DNA from: Heterostelium album PN500
Taxonomy: Eukaryota > Evosea > Eumycetozoa > Acytosteliales > Acytosteliaceae
DNA length: 64,000 bases
Direction of reading: 5' to 3'
Assembly (NCBI RefSeq): GCF_000004825.1
Contig: NW_008805068.1
Location: forward strand, 186,001 to 250,000
The position numbers and the translations under genes were made by a program. A model generated the notes under the pieces. It worked only from the letters and a program-made list of their open reading frames with translations. It searched no databases and was not told where the DNA came from. Shown here piece after piece: positions 1 to 11,136 of this stretch (positions within the stretch are counted from its first letter, which is position 1; the number at the start of each line of letters is the position of its first letter).

Positions 1-2858
1 GTTGTGTTGGTTGTTATCAACCAGTAGAAATTGGTTGTGTAATGTTGCCAATGAATATTTACAAATTAGTATTTTCATGCGCCATACCAAAATGGTTAAT
101 ATCATCATGTAAACTTTCCCCATCTAAAGAAGAATAATGGTGATGTAATAACAAAATAATCTAAATATAACATTGGATATTCAAAGAATTTAATGATATT
201 TGGTTCTTTTTTTTTTTGATGATGATCATCAAAAAAGATAAAAGAGAAAGTGATTATTATCTCATGTGCATGTAAAAATAAAAAAGTATTGAAATGATGC
301 TTTAATTAATCATTTCCTGTGATTTAATAGTGAAAAACTCAAAGGTTGGTTGATTTTGATTTAAAATAATTATAAATAGCTGAAAATTATTAAGATATAA
401 CGTTGAGCACTACAAGGAGATATTACTTCGAGGTCAGGTCATGGCTGATAAAAAACGAGGAAGACCATGATATCTAACAACAATAAAAAAATCAATTCCC
501 ATATGGAACAATTGTTGATGTAAATTTAAACTTTTTTTTTTTAAAAACATTAATTAAAAATAAAAAATTGACCCAAAATTATTTTAAATTATCTGGTGAC
601 TTTAGATTGTTATCAAAAAAAAAGTTGTTCAATTTAGCAAAGATATTAATTTTATAAAATTTCATATGAAAATATGATCATATTTTCAAAAAACAAAAAT
701 AGTTTTTATGTTTTTTTTTTTTAAGCACGTTTCTTTTTAGAGAACAAAAAAATGTTCACCAATCATATTCAATTTAAAATGAATTAAAGATATAAAAAAA
801 AGTGGACATTTTAAAATGTTTGAGATAACTCAAGGTTGGTGACTCCTGGGGGCAGCCCAATTTTCTTGTTTTTATCTACTTTAGTCGAGTTGAGGGTTCA
901 CCCACCTTTTTTAGAGATTATGGACAAAGAACGTCGATTACACAACCAACCACACCTCCTACAAACAACGATTGTTTAGTTTTTTGCTTTTTTTTTGAAA
1001 CCGTTTTGCATCATAATCAAGTAAAACTTTTTTTTTTAATTAATTAATATTTTTCCATTTTTTTTTTTCTAGTGGAAAAACAATTTTTTTTTATTTTTTT
1101 TTTTGAAACCTCTCACTTACTGGCTGATCAACCTTGTTGTCAGTAGATTTTTGGTCTTGAAAAGACCACCCACACACCCCCTAACAAGTCTTGATTCCGT
1201 AACCCACAAAGCAGTGTGTGTGTGTTAACACTCTGATTCAACATAAATCCCCACATACGAGACAAACACTCAAACCAATGATAATAGAGAAACAATTATA
1301 CATCTATCGATATTTTAATCACTTCATAAATCTCAATGACCAATAATACTTGCAAATTATCGACAAACAACACAACCTACCGCTGTCTGATCATTCAAGT
1401 CACACAACTTGTTCTTGGTGCTGCTTGCTGTTGGTGCTGCTTGTTGTGATATAAAAATATAGTATACTCATTAAGTGAGTTTATTTGCACGCCTTAAGAA
1501 AGAAAGTAAAAACAAAAACAAAACAAAACCAAACTAAAACTAACAAAAATTGTTTGTAAACTTTGAATGCCATCATTAATCATTTAACCAACACACACTC
1601 TCTCTCTACTTGTGATATTCCCTTCCATAAACATTGTTTATTTGTCAACCAAAAAAAAAAAAAAGAAAATTAAGAACTAAGAAAAAAAAAAAAAAAAAAA
1701 GTAACACCCCCATCATATTCATATTTGGTGTGTCTCCTGATTTCATGAAATCAGATCCTGTGTTGGTTTTGTCTGTCTTGTTTTAATAATAATAATAATA
1801 TCCACTTCACCACGAAAATAAACTTTATTCATTTAAACTTTACTTTTTTATTTTTTATTTTGAAAGAAACAATTAAACATAAAATATTGTGTGAGTAGTA
1901 GCAGCAGCAACATCAGATTGATTTCTTCTGACAACATTAATAATAACCTAAAGTTTTAACTAAAAGACAAATAACAAAACAATACACTTTAGTATCAGTC
2001 AGCCACCTTATACTGCTTGTTGAATAATAAAAATAGTCATTCAGTCAGTCATAACAAAACCTCATATCACACTCAAGATTTATATAACATATTAATTTTT
2101 TACTTTTATGCTCCAGTTTGCATATGATCATTCCTGTTGTTTAGATATTTCATTTACACAATCATCAAATCACCACCCAAATATTATATCTCTATATATC
2201 AATTATCCGTAATATAAAAATTCGCTCGTTTTATCTTTAGTTATTTTAAATTAATTTACTTTTTTTTTTCAAATTAATTAAATTCAATCAATCAAATCAT
2301 CAAATCCACTCTCGCAAGTGGAATTTTATAATAATTATTTATTTCAAAGAGTTAGAAAGTTTTATTATATTCCAATTCAATTTGGATTTATTTTTATTTT
2401 ATTTTTGTTTTAAAATTTTTTTAAAATTGTTTTAAATATAGGATATTTATTTCCAACTTAAATATATATTTATTTATTTGTTTTTTTTTTGTGTGGTGTG
2501 ATTGATTTGTGATTGTTTGTTGGTTGTGTTATTTTTTTTCTTGACACCTATATATATTTTATATCACATATATAATTATATTAATCCTGTTTTTAGTTGT
2601 AACATTACTTGACAAAAGAGAGAGGAGTAAGAATTCAGTGTCCAATTCGAGTTTTTAGGTCAAAGAATTCTTTTCCTTTCGTTCTCTAGACAAATAAACA
2701 ATATTCATTTCATATATGTTTTTTTTTTTCAATCTTTAGACACAACCATCACCACCAGTTCATCCATTCATTATAAACAACAAAAAAGCTTCAACAACAA
2801 AAACAACAACAGCGACAACACACAATAAATCAATAACACAAAAAAAAATAATATAAAA
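1..2858. other. Long AT-rich upstream region of the Myb gene
   Basis: I see no convincing protein-coding exon on either strand. The stretch is dominated by A and T runs with a few G+C-richer islands (about 400-480, 830-910 and 1130-1270). It probably holds the promoter and 5' leader of the Myb gene that follows, whose length fits a developmentally regulated dictyostelid gene. A candidate structured RNA inside it is listed separately. Confidence 0.5.
834..912 (+). ncRNA. Candidate small structured RNA
   Basis: GGTTGGTGA at 834-842 pairs with TCACCCACC at 898-906 (8 of 9 positions). An internal GGG/CCC hairpin lies around 848-859, and a run of six T follows at 907-912, which could end polymerase III transcription. 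The roughly 75-nt size and closing stem recall dictyostelid Class I RNAs. I did not find the upstream DUSE box at the expected distance, so this is only a candidate. Confidence 0.2.
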
Positions 2859-5800
2859 ATGACATCCAATATTATTCAACCTAGTGAAGATCCAAACGAC
2901 GATGATGAGTCTCATCCTGTACAAGAGGAGCATAACCAACGTATCCGTACAACCAGAGAAAATAATAATAATAATAATCCTCAATCAACACACCATCATC
3001 ACCACTATCACCCATCTTTATTTTACAGTAATACCAACATTATGCATCAATTACAACCACCACAACAGTCGTTTCCAATGTATTATCCATATAATAATAA
3101 ATATTTACAACAGCAACAACAACAAACTCCTTCACCACAACCACCACAACAACAGCAGCAACAACCACTACCACTACCACCACCACCACCACCGCAAACA
3201 CAACAACAAACAAATAATTTTATAACACATCACAACAATATAAATCCTATATTGGGAATGAACAGTACCACGGTCACAGGATCGTCAGCAACCAATAATA
3301 ATATTACAACAAATCCTAAACACTTGTCAAAACCTCAAAATGCAATTGGAGGTGATATTTCTGAAGTTAACTATGGTGGTCGAACATCGTTGAATGGCTT
3401 TGGAAGCCGTACAACTGGTAATTTCTTTCATCATCTCCACCAATCAGCACCATCCACATTCCAAACTTTGAACTCCTCCATGGAGTTTGAGGAGCATCAT
3501 CAACAACAATTATGTCCTTCAACAACAACAGCAACAATATTAACTCATCATAATAATAATAACATTGAATCAAATAGTAATAATAACAATAACAGTAACA
3601 ATAATAACAATAACAATAGCAGTAATAATAATAATAATAATAAATCTAATTTAAATAATAATAATAATAATAATAATCATACATCATCTATAATAGGAGA
3701 TGCTAATGATTGTTCTAATGGTAGTGTTTCAAAGTCTAGTAATAGTTATATAATTAGCAATCATCCAAATGATAATAATAATATTATTATTTCCAAACAA
3801 ACAACCTCAAGTAAATTGACATCAACTTCAATATCTTCTTCTGTAAATGAATCAAATCAACATCATCAAACAATTAACATTGCACCACCAACAACTACAA
3901 CAACTACAACAATGAACATAAGATCACATTCACCGTCCACCTCCTCCTCAGAATCAAGTTTGTCAGTGCCTCCTCTAAATGTAAATTTACATCAAATTGT
4001 AAATCAAAGTAGTAATGATTTTGAGTATGTATTATTGATCAACCAACAGTAATCTTTTTCCAAGAAAAATAATTATTTACCTTTTTTTTTATTTTCCAAT
4101 CAAAAAATAGCGGATCACCCATACCATATGAATTATATCAAAGTTATCAATCTTCACAACAAATAAATTATCATCACCATCATCACCATCATCAATTACA
4201 AAATATTCCAAGCTCTTCTTCATCATCTTCTGGGTCATCGAACCATGGTAGTAGTCATTTTGATTCACCTAACACCTCGCCACACTCAACGCCATCACAA
4301 AGTACAGCAAGTGAAAATGACAGTCCCAAGTCAATGAAAAGCGAAGATAAGAAATCAACACAACATTTTTTCAATTCACATCAACATCAACAACATCATC
4401 AACAACACCAACAACATCAAGAAACACCCTCGTCTCCACCTCAAATGGCGACATTTGGAAAAACAAGTATTGCCAGTTTAACTTCTCTACCAAACAATAA
4501 CAACGATAGCGATAATAATAACAATGATAACGACAATAACGATGATGACAATAACAATAATAACAATGTATCAACATCAGAAGATCAACCAAACTTGATT
4601 GAAGATGCTCTAAATTCAACCATCACTATCGATGGTGGACCAAAGTTTAATAATCGTGGCTACGAAATATGTGGCTATATGAACCAACACACAAGACCTT
4701 GCCAAAGAATAGGTCGTTGTCCATTCCATGCCGACAAGAAAGAGAAAGACAAACAAAACCAATTGGGACAATCACAATCCATTGGTTTGAATACTACTAT
4801 GACAACGACAACAACAACAACAACTTCAACTTCTTCTTCCTCATCCTCATCTTCCTCCACTTCCTCTTCCTCTATACCAAAGCCAAAGAGGAAAGAATCG
4901 ATCGATGCTTCAGACTCTGTGGAAAGTCCACCGATGTCTTCGTCACCACCATCGAGCAATGGAATGCTTGACACATCAGAGAAACCATCGAACCCATTGA
5001 ATTCCAGTGAGGAAGTGCCAAATACACCTCTGAAGAAATCACCTTTCAAACAAGGTTGGTCAAGAGACGAACACATTCGTTTTCTTCATGGAATTCAACT
5101 GCATGGTCGTGGCGCTTGGAAAGAGATCTCCAACATTGTTAAATCGAGAACTCCAACCCAAATCCAATCACACGCTCAGAAATACTATCTCAGACAGCAA
5201 CAGACCACCAAAAACAAACGATCCATTCATGATCTCTCATTGGAGGAATTGATTCAACTAAATGATCCAACTGCCCATACACTTGCTAAAAAGAAAACAA
5301 AGAACTCAAAGAAACAAAAAACAAACAACAATAACAATAACAACAATAATAACAATAATAATTCAAATAACAATAACAATAGCAACAATAATAACAATGA
5401 AGAAAACGATTTCCACAATAGTAATCATTCAAATAACAATAATATAGATTTAAAATATGAAAGAATAGATCAACATAATTCAATAAGTAATGAATATTTA
5501 GTAAAAGGTAAGAAGAAAAGAGTTATATTTATTATCATTTTTTTTTTCCAAATTAATTAATATTAAACTATTTATTTAATTTAGGAGTTCCGAATTTTGA
5601 TGGTAAATTTATGAATGGACAATTCAATCAGGCAAATGGCAATCAGGTTCAACATGCAATTCCTATATATCCTTATGTTTCGAGTAGTCCGGAGCTGGGT
5701 GGTCATATGGGTAGTGGAGGCCAGTTGCATCACTCTGGCAGTGCTCATTCGCCAACACTATCGCCGTCGCCACCAAACTCTGCACGAAACTACCATCCTC

Positions 5801-6114
5801 CACCACATAATCCATACAGTCCTTACCACCACCTCTACCACAACGGCAGCCATGCATCGCCACCACCACCAAACTCTGCGATACACCCACACCATTCCGC
5901 ACAGCAGCAGCAACCACCACCACCACTTCACCTCTATGCTCACCAACAACCGCAATATTTACACATGCCACCAAATGGTCCGCCTTCCATTCCATACGGT
6001 AACAGTCACGATATAGTCTATCATCCTTCACAGTACCACATTCAACAGCACCCACAGTTTCTCCATATGATACCATACTATGAAAATTATTATAATCCTC
6101 AGAATCATCTGTAA
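2859..6114 (+). CDS. SHAQKYF-class Myb transcription factor with CCCH-like motif
   Basis: Three exons: 2859-4024, 4111-5507 and 5585-6114, giving 1030 residues. Both introns (86 and 77 nt) have GT-AG borders and keep the frame. The N-terminal third is low-complexity Asn, Gln, His and Pro. A small metal-binding-like motif (C576, C586, C592, H595) is followed by Ser/Thr-rich linkers and one Myb-like helix-turn-helix at about residues 704-751, with the SHAQKYY signature of plant and dictyostelid SHAQKYF Myb proteins. The C-terminus is His/Pro/Tyr-rich. The protein is expected to be a nuclear sequence-specific DNA-binding regulator. The dictyostelid mybE-I genes carry this Myb type, but I cannot assign orthology. 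The ATG sits after an A-rich leader, as is usual in these genomes. Confidence 0.85.
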
Positions 6115-6553
6115 AAACAGAACAGTTTTTATTCAATTCAAATCAATACAGCTTCACTTCCAAGTCTAATCAATATTGTTTAATCTAAATCATTAACCAA
6201 TAGTAAATAATAGTAAATAGTAATAATAGTAAAAAATGAAAAAACAAAAAAAAATAGTAAAATTAATAATATTTATGTAAAACTACAAAAGTTTGGTGTT
6301 GAAAAATAATAATAATAATAACAATAATAATAATATCCATATATTTATATATTTAAAGTAAAACAACAATACCTACCTTACCTCTTACCCAATAAATACA
6401 ATTGTATCTATAGTTTTTTTTTAGTTTAGGGTTAAAATAAACTAAAACGAGTATATTATATCTATAAATTTATAAAATTATAAATTCAAAAAAAAAAAAG
6501 CATTTTATTTAATTTATTTTCTATTGTCACCCAAAATAACTAACCAATTCGAT
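6115..6553. other. Intergenic, convergent 3' ends
   Basis: AT-rich space between the Myb gene and the convergent hemerythrin-like gene, with AATAAA-like signals on both strands. No coding signal is seen. Confidence 0.5.
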
Positions 6554-7335
6554 TTAAACATCAACATAATTGATGAACCAACCATATGATTTCTTTGAGA
6601 AAACATTTTTCATTAGTTTTCTAGCAACCCATGGACTATTTTTAGCGAATGATTCTTGAAGCTCTTTGTCGTTGCTCTTTTTGATTGAATCCATGATGGC
6701 ACTAAAAATAAATTTGGAATTTATATTTTTTTAGACAATTCCTTTTAAGTTAAAACAATAATGTATTAATAACTTTGTTTTATGATCATAAAAATAGAAT
6801 ACAGAAATTAATAATAATATTATACCTGAATTTGTTTTCCAAGTTTAGTTTGTTCATCTTTTGGTGTTGCAATAAAGAATGGAAGAATATTAACTTCTTG
6901 ATAGCTCAAAAGAATGACCATCTCCTTGTGAACATCGGTGAACTTTGATGATACTTGAGTGCGTTCCTCATCGCTTAGATTCTTTGGATCCATCGATTCA
7001 ATCTTGGATAACAAAGAGTTTAGATCGGTCATTTTCGCTTCATAGACATCTCTTAGAGCATCGGATTTCGCCAAGACCTCAGCCGCAGATCTATCATGAC
7101 CCTTTAGGTATGGCCATGCCAAGGTATGCTCGTTAGATTTGCAGGAGCTCATAAAATCATCGACTCTTTTAATGGCACGAACAGTTGTTTGAATCTCTTC
7201 GTTGGTCGCTGGTTTCCAATTCTTTAGCCTATTGTCAACCAAATTGAATAGTCTCTTCAAAGCAACATGACTCCACTCCAAACCCGGAAGATATAAATTT
7301 TCATTTCTAAAATAATTAGTTACATTACAATCCAT
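6554..7335 (-). CDS. Hemerythrin HHE-like helical protein
   Basis: Exon 1 is 7335-6826 (170 residues). A clearly coding 3' segment at 6701-6554 ends with ...GWFINYVDV and a TAA stop. The all-helical layout and His/Glu spacing (EWSH near residue 21, SNEH plus a following KGH in the middle, VHKEM and QEVNILPFF near the end) match hemerythrin HHE domains, which bind a di-iron centre. An iron, oxygen or redox role is inference. The obvious GT-AG intron 6825-6702 joins the exons in the wrong phase for the coding 3' segment. Either a tiny extra exon, an unusual splice, or a sequence error or lesion is present. The product is family-level only. Confidence 0.5.
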
Positions 7336-7759
7336 TATTTATTTATTTATTTGTACAAAGAAATTATTCTTTAATTAGTAATTTAATGATTTAAATCTAA
7401 ATTGATTGTTACTATTAATAGTTTTCTACTTTAAATATTAAATCAGTTTTTGTTTTTTTTAATTCATTCATCAACATATTTTTTAACCATGATTTTATTA
7501 GTTTTTGAAAAGTCAGAATTACCTAATATATCCAATATCTATCAATCAAATCGGAATGATTATGAGCTAATGGATAAATTAAAATCATCATATATATATA
7601 GTGGTATGTGTTGGTTTATTAACCATTTTAACTTATCATTTTCATTAGTAACATGTGTGGGGTTAATAAGTTTTTTTTAACTTTTTGTGGTAAAAATTTC
7701 TGACCAATAAAATTATTTTTTTTTTGAAACGAATTTTTTATTCACACCGATTATTAAAA
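7336..7759. other. Intergenic with a short orphan coding-like stretch
   Basis: On the plus strand a coding-like stretch begins at ATG 7489 (MILLVFEKSELPNI...) and runs about 39 codons to a donor-like GTATGT near 7604. I find no partner exon before the neighbouring gene. It may be a relic or chance ORF. The rest is AT-rich. Confidence 0.25.
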
Positions 7760-9841
7760 TTAATAATTTAAATGAGAATACATCTTGGATAGTCCAACTC
7801 TTTTCTTTTGAATCAGATGTCGATATGGTTGCAATTGATTGTTTTGTTGAATTTCTAAGTTGTTTTTTATGAGGTATTTAATCATTTGAATGTCACCTCG
7901 ATTGATTGCATTGCTCATTGATTGTATTGTGCATGTTTCAGTTCGATTTCGGTGGAGATAAGTGAGCATCGGTAGATCATATGCAATATCCATTGGGTAT
8001 TGTGGGAATGGTGCCCCAATTTCATTGAGATATTCAACAATTGAAAGACGACCAGTAGCAATTGCTTGTTTGGTGTGCTCGGTGGTAAGAGGGTGTGTTG
8101 TGTTCTCGTGAAGCCATTTGAAACCATCTTTATTGTTGTGATAAATCGTGTCAAAATATAATGATTCTGAGTATTGAAATTCATGTTCTTTCAACCAATT
8201 GTAATCAGGTGAATCATTCTCTTTACCACCAAATAACCTTTTTATTTCGATATCCCTTGGCTCTATTTTTGTTTTCTCTGATATTTTCTCAAAAAGGTAT
8301 TTGAAAATTTGAAAGCTTGATTGATATGGTGAGTAAAGTAGATGTGATTCAATATCGATTTTTATGACTTCGACGAGGAATTTGACAACTTGTAAATATT
8401 TCCTAGATACAGCCGTAGCCATTGATTCTGGAGGGAAAGTTTCACTTCGATTAAAATGCAAAAATTTGATGACCTCCAAATGTCCTTTTCTTATTGAATT
8501 GGTCATTGCAAAGTCTGTAGATTGTGCGGTGGTATTCTCGTGGAGGTAACGAAGGATATGCAATTGTCCATGAAGGGCTACATCATCTATCATCGTGTGC
8601 AACTCTACTTCTGGTCTTTCTTTGAGTGCCAACTTGAGTAATTCAAGATGTCCATTTGTCCCAGCACATACAATGCTATCTATTCTTGGTCTCATTGTTC
8701 TGTTCGACAAGACGAATTTGATAACCTGAATGTGTTTATCTCCAAGTTTATAGGCTAAAGAAATTTTGGAAATAGTTTCAGTTCTATTGTTTAAGAGAAA
8801 GACAACCACGTCAAGATGTCCATTGCAAACAGCATCATCAATGGCTTTGGATCCTGTCGGACCTTCAGTTCGATTATTATGCAAAAATTCAACACAACCT
8901 AAATGTCCATTGGATGCTGCAACATCAAAGGCAGTAGTTGAACATCCTTCAGTTCGATTGAAATGAAGAAACTTTAAAATCTCTAGTTGACCATATTTTG
9001 CTGCTATTTCCATCAAATATGGATGATCAGGATATCTAGACCCGTATTTTTCTACCTCTTTTTCAAACGCACTTCCATCTTTGACATTGTTGTGAAAGAA
9101 TTCAACGATTGAAAGATGACCATATTGAACTGCTTGTTGTAAAATCGGTCTTAAATGCAATTCTTCTGGGAATGTATTGTATACCAATTCAACGAGATCT
9201 AATGCTCCCATTCGAACAGCAGTTTTTATAGAACGTAAAAAGAGATGTTTAAATAAATCGTAAGGACTACTTTCAAGTGATCCACCATCCTCGTTCCTTT
9301 CAGTGGAGTCTCGGGGTCGGCGGTTTCCTCTCTCTGTATCCCAGTGGGAAGAGCGCCAGTCACTGTCTGTCCCCCAACCGGAGGAGTGAGATTCATCATC
9401 CGCCGTTTGAAGATTCCTTTCATTCGAGTCTCGGGGTGGGGGGTTACTTCTCTCTGTCGGCCAGTCGGAGGAGCATGAAACACCATCCTTTAGTTCTATT
9501 TGTTCTACTTGTTCTTTCTTTTCTTTATTGTTTTCTAATGAACTAGTTGGACGTTGATCTCTAACCATAGTGTTGAATATCTCTTTATACCTCTCGTAAT
9601 AACCATATCTAATCAGCTGATCTGGGAAATAACCAAGGTCATAGTAATCAAATAGAAACTTTCGTGTATAAATAAGAATACCAACATTATTAACCCTCTC
9701 CAATTCTTCATAATGATCACGCTCTTGAAGATGGATGACGGTTACAAAACTAAATATATGATATCTTAAAAATTGGGAATCTAATAATCTTTTAAATAAT
9801 TTACTTCTTTTATCATTATTATTTTTACTACTTTGCATCAT
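7760..9841 (-). CDS. Ankyrin-repeat family protein (dictyostelid expansion)
   Basis: Single-exon gene of 693 residues starting at ATG 9841. An N-terminal family module (KLFKRLLDSQFLRY..., then YDLGYFPDQLIRYGYYERY) is followed by about a dozen degenerate ankyrin-type units, recognisable by recurring NGHLE and FLHxNRTE motifs. Such repeats mediate protein binding; the partner is unknown. Compared with the 629-residue paralog at 11137-13026 it carries an extra polar segment (about residues 115-185, nt 9283-9500) built from two tandem imperfect copies of a TER...PPRDSxER unit. No signal peptide or membrane segment is visible. It belongs to a local cluster of three related copies, one decayed. Confidence 0.8.
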   Translation of the reverse strand: MMQSSKNNNDKRSKLFKRLLDSQFLRYHIFSFVTVIHLQERDHYEELERVNNVGILIYTRKFLFDYYDLGYFPDQLIRYGYYERYKEIFNTMVRDQRPTSSLENNKEKKEQVEQIELKDGVSCSSDWPTERSNPPPRDSNERNLQTADDESHSSGWGTDSDWRSSHWDTERGNRRPRDSTERNEDGGSLESSPYDLFKHLFLRSIKTAVRMGALDLVELVYNTFPEELHLRPILQQAVQYGHLSIVEFFHNNVKDGSAFEKEVEKYGSRYPDHPYLMEIAAKYGQLEILKFLHFNRTEGCSTTAFDVAASNGHLGCVEFLHNNRTEGPTGSKAIDDAVCNGHLDVVVFLLNNRTETISKISLAYKLGDKHIQVIKFVLSNRTMRPRIDSIVCAGTNGHLELLKLALKERPEVELHTMIDDVALHGQLHILRYLHENTTAQSTDFAMTNSIRKGHLEVIKFLHFNRSETFPPESMATAVSRKYLQVVKFLVEVIKIDIESHLLYSPYQSSFQIFKYLFEKISEKTKIEPRDIEIKRLFGGKENDSPDYNWLKEHEFQYSESLYFDTIYHNNKDGFKWLHENTTHPLTTEHTKQAIATGRLSIVEYLNEIGAPFPQYPMDIAYDLPMLTYLHRNRTETCTIQSMSNAINRGDIQMIKYLIKNNLEIQQNNQLQPYRHLIQKKRVGLSKMYSHLNY

Positions 9842-10031
9842 TATTTAGAATATAAAAGTTGAAATGAAAACAAACACATGACAACAGTGGGCGATCAAAA
9901 AAATGTTTGTCCTGGGTAAAATGAAAAAAAGAAATTTTGTTTTTGGTAAAAGTTAGTTTTTTATAATATTTTGGTTTACAGATGATTTTTTGGATTAAAG
10001 ATATATTATTAATAATTAGTTAAGATCAATG

Positions 10032-10990
10032 TAAAGATTCATTTAGAGATTAATTCAAGTCTTGATTTGTATCCAATACAAACAATTCGGGTAGGATGAT
10101 ATTTTGTAAATGGATTGATTAGTTGAATTCCAGGGTTGTTTTGTTTGAGATATTTAATCATTTCTATGTCACCTCGATTGATTGCATTATCCATTGCTTG
10201 TATGGTGCAAGGTTCAGTTCTATTTCGATGGAGATAAGTGAGCATCTGAAGATCATGTGAAGTGCAATATCGATTGGGTATTGTGGGAATGGTGCTCCAA
10301 CTTCATTGAGATATTCAACGATTGAATGACAACCGTTGCCAATTGCTCGTTCTATATCCAAGCGCTCAAACGGATGAGTTGTGTTCTCGTGAAGCCATTT
10401 TAATGCAGCCATATTATTGGCACTAATCGCATGGAAATATGACAAGTTCGAGAATTAAAATCCTCGTTCTTTCAACCAAACTAAATCAGAATATCATTTC
10501 CATGACTAAGAAGCATATCTATTCTGATATTACTCGGATCTATTTGAGTAGTCGATGGTATCTTCTCATAGAGATATTTGAAGATTTGAAAGCTATTATA
10601 TGATAAGTTGAGAATAGATGGAGCAACATCGAGTCGTGCGACTTCAACGAGGAATTTGATAACTTCGAGTTGATTTCTAGCTACAGCATAATTCAATGTA
10701 TCTGGAGTGCATCCTTCCGTTCGATTGGGATATTGTGGGATAATATAAATACTTGATGACCATATTGAACAGCTTTCTCTAAGATCAGCCTGTAATCCAA
10801 TTCCTCTTGGAATGTATTGTATACCAATTCAATTAGATCTAATGCTCCTGTCTGAGCAGCAACATTCAATGAATGTAAAACAGATGTTTAAACAATACAT
10901 AGATACTACTTTCAAGCGATCCACTTTCCAAACTATGAAATTTACTTTCATTGTAATCTTGAAATTGGTCGATACTTCTAAACATCATCC
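10032..10990 (-). pseudogene. Decayed ankyrin-family copy
   Basis: Pieces homologous to the two flanking ankyrin genes lie in order but in different frames: the C-terminal part at 10039-10445, a middle part at 10481-10696, and an N-terminal piece around 10730-10950. Large parts of the repeat region are missing, and no start codon with the family N-terminus survives. The 3' end and downstream DNA resemble those of the gene at 11137, so it probably arose as a tandem duplicate and then decayed. Confidence 0.8.
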
Positions 10991-11136
10991 AATCGATTGT
11001 ACTTGAAACACTATCGTCTAATATTACTTGTTCTCTCATTTCTATTTTATTTGGATTTAAGATATGAAAAATTATGATAACATAATAATTTTATTTTAAT
11101 CTGGATTAAAGAGTTAAGATCAATGAAAAGATTCAT

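Noticed and set aside
1202-1209. ACCCACAA match to the dictyostelid DUSE box of small-RNA genes
   Set aside because: No structured or conserved-looking sequence begins about 60 nt downstream. A second match near 54230 is upstream of a protein gene, so chance is likely.
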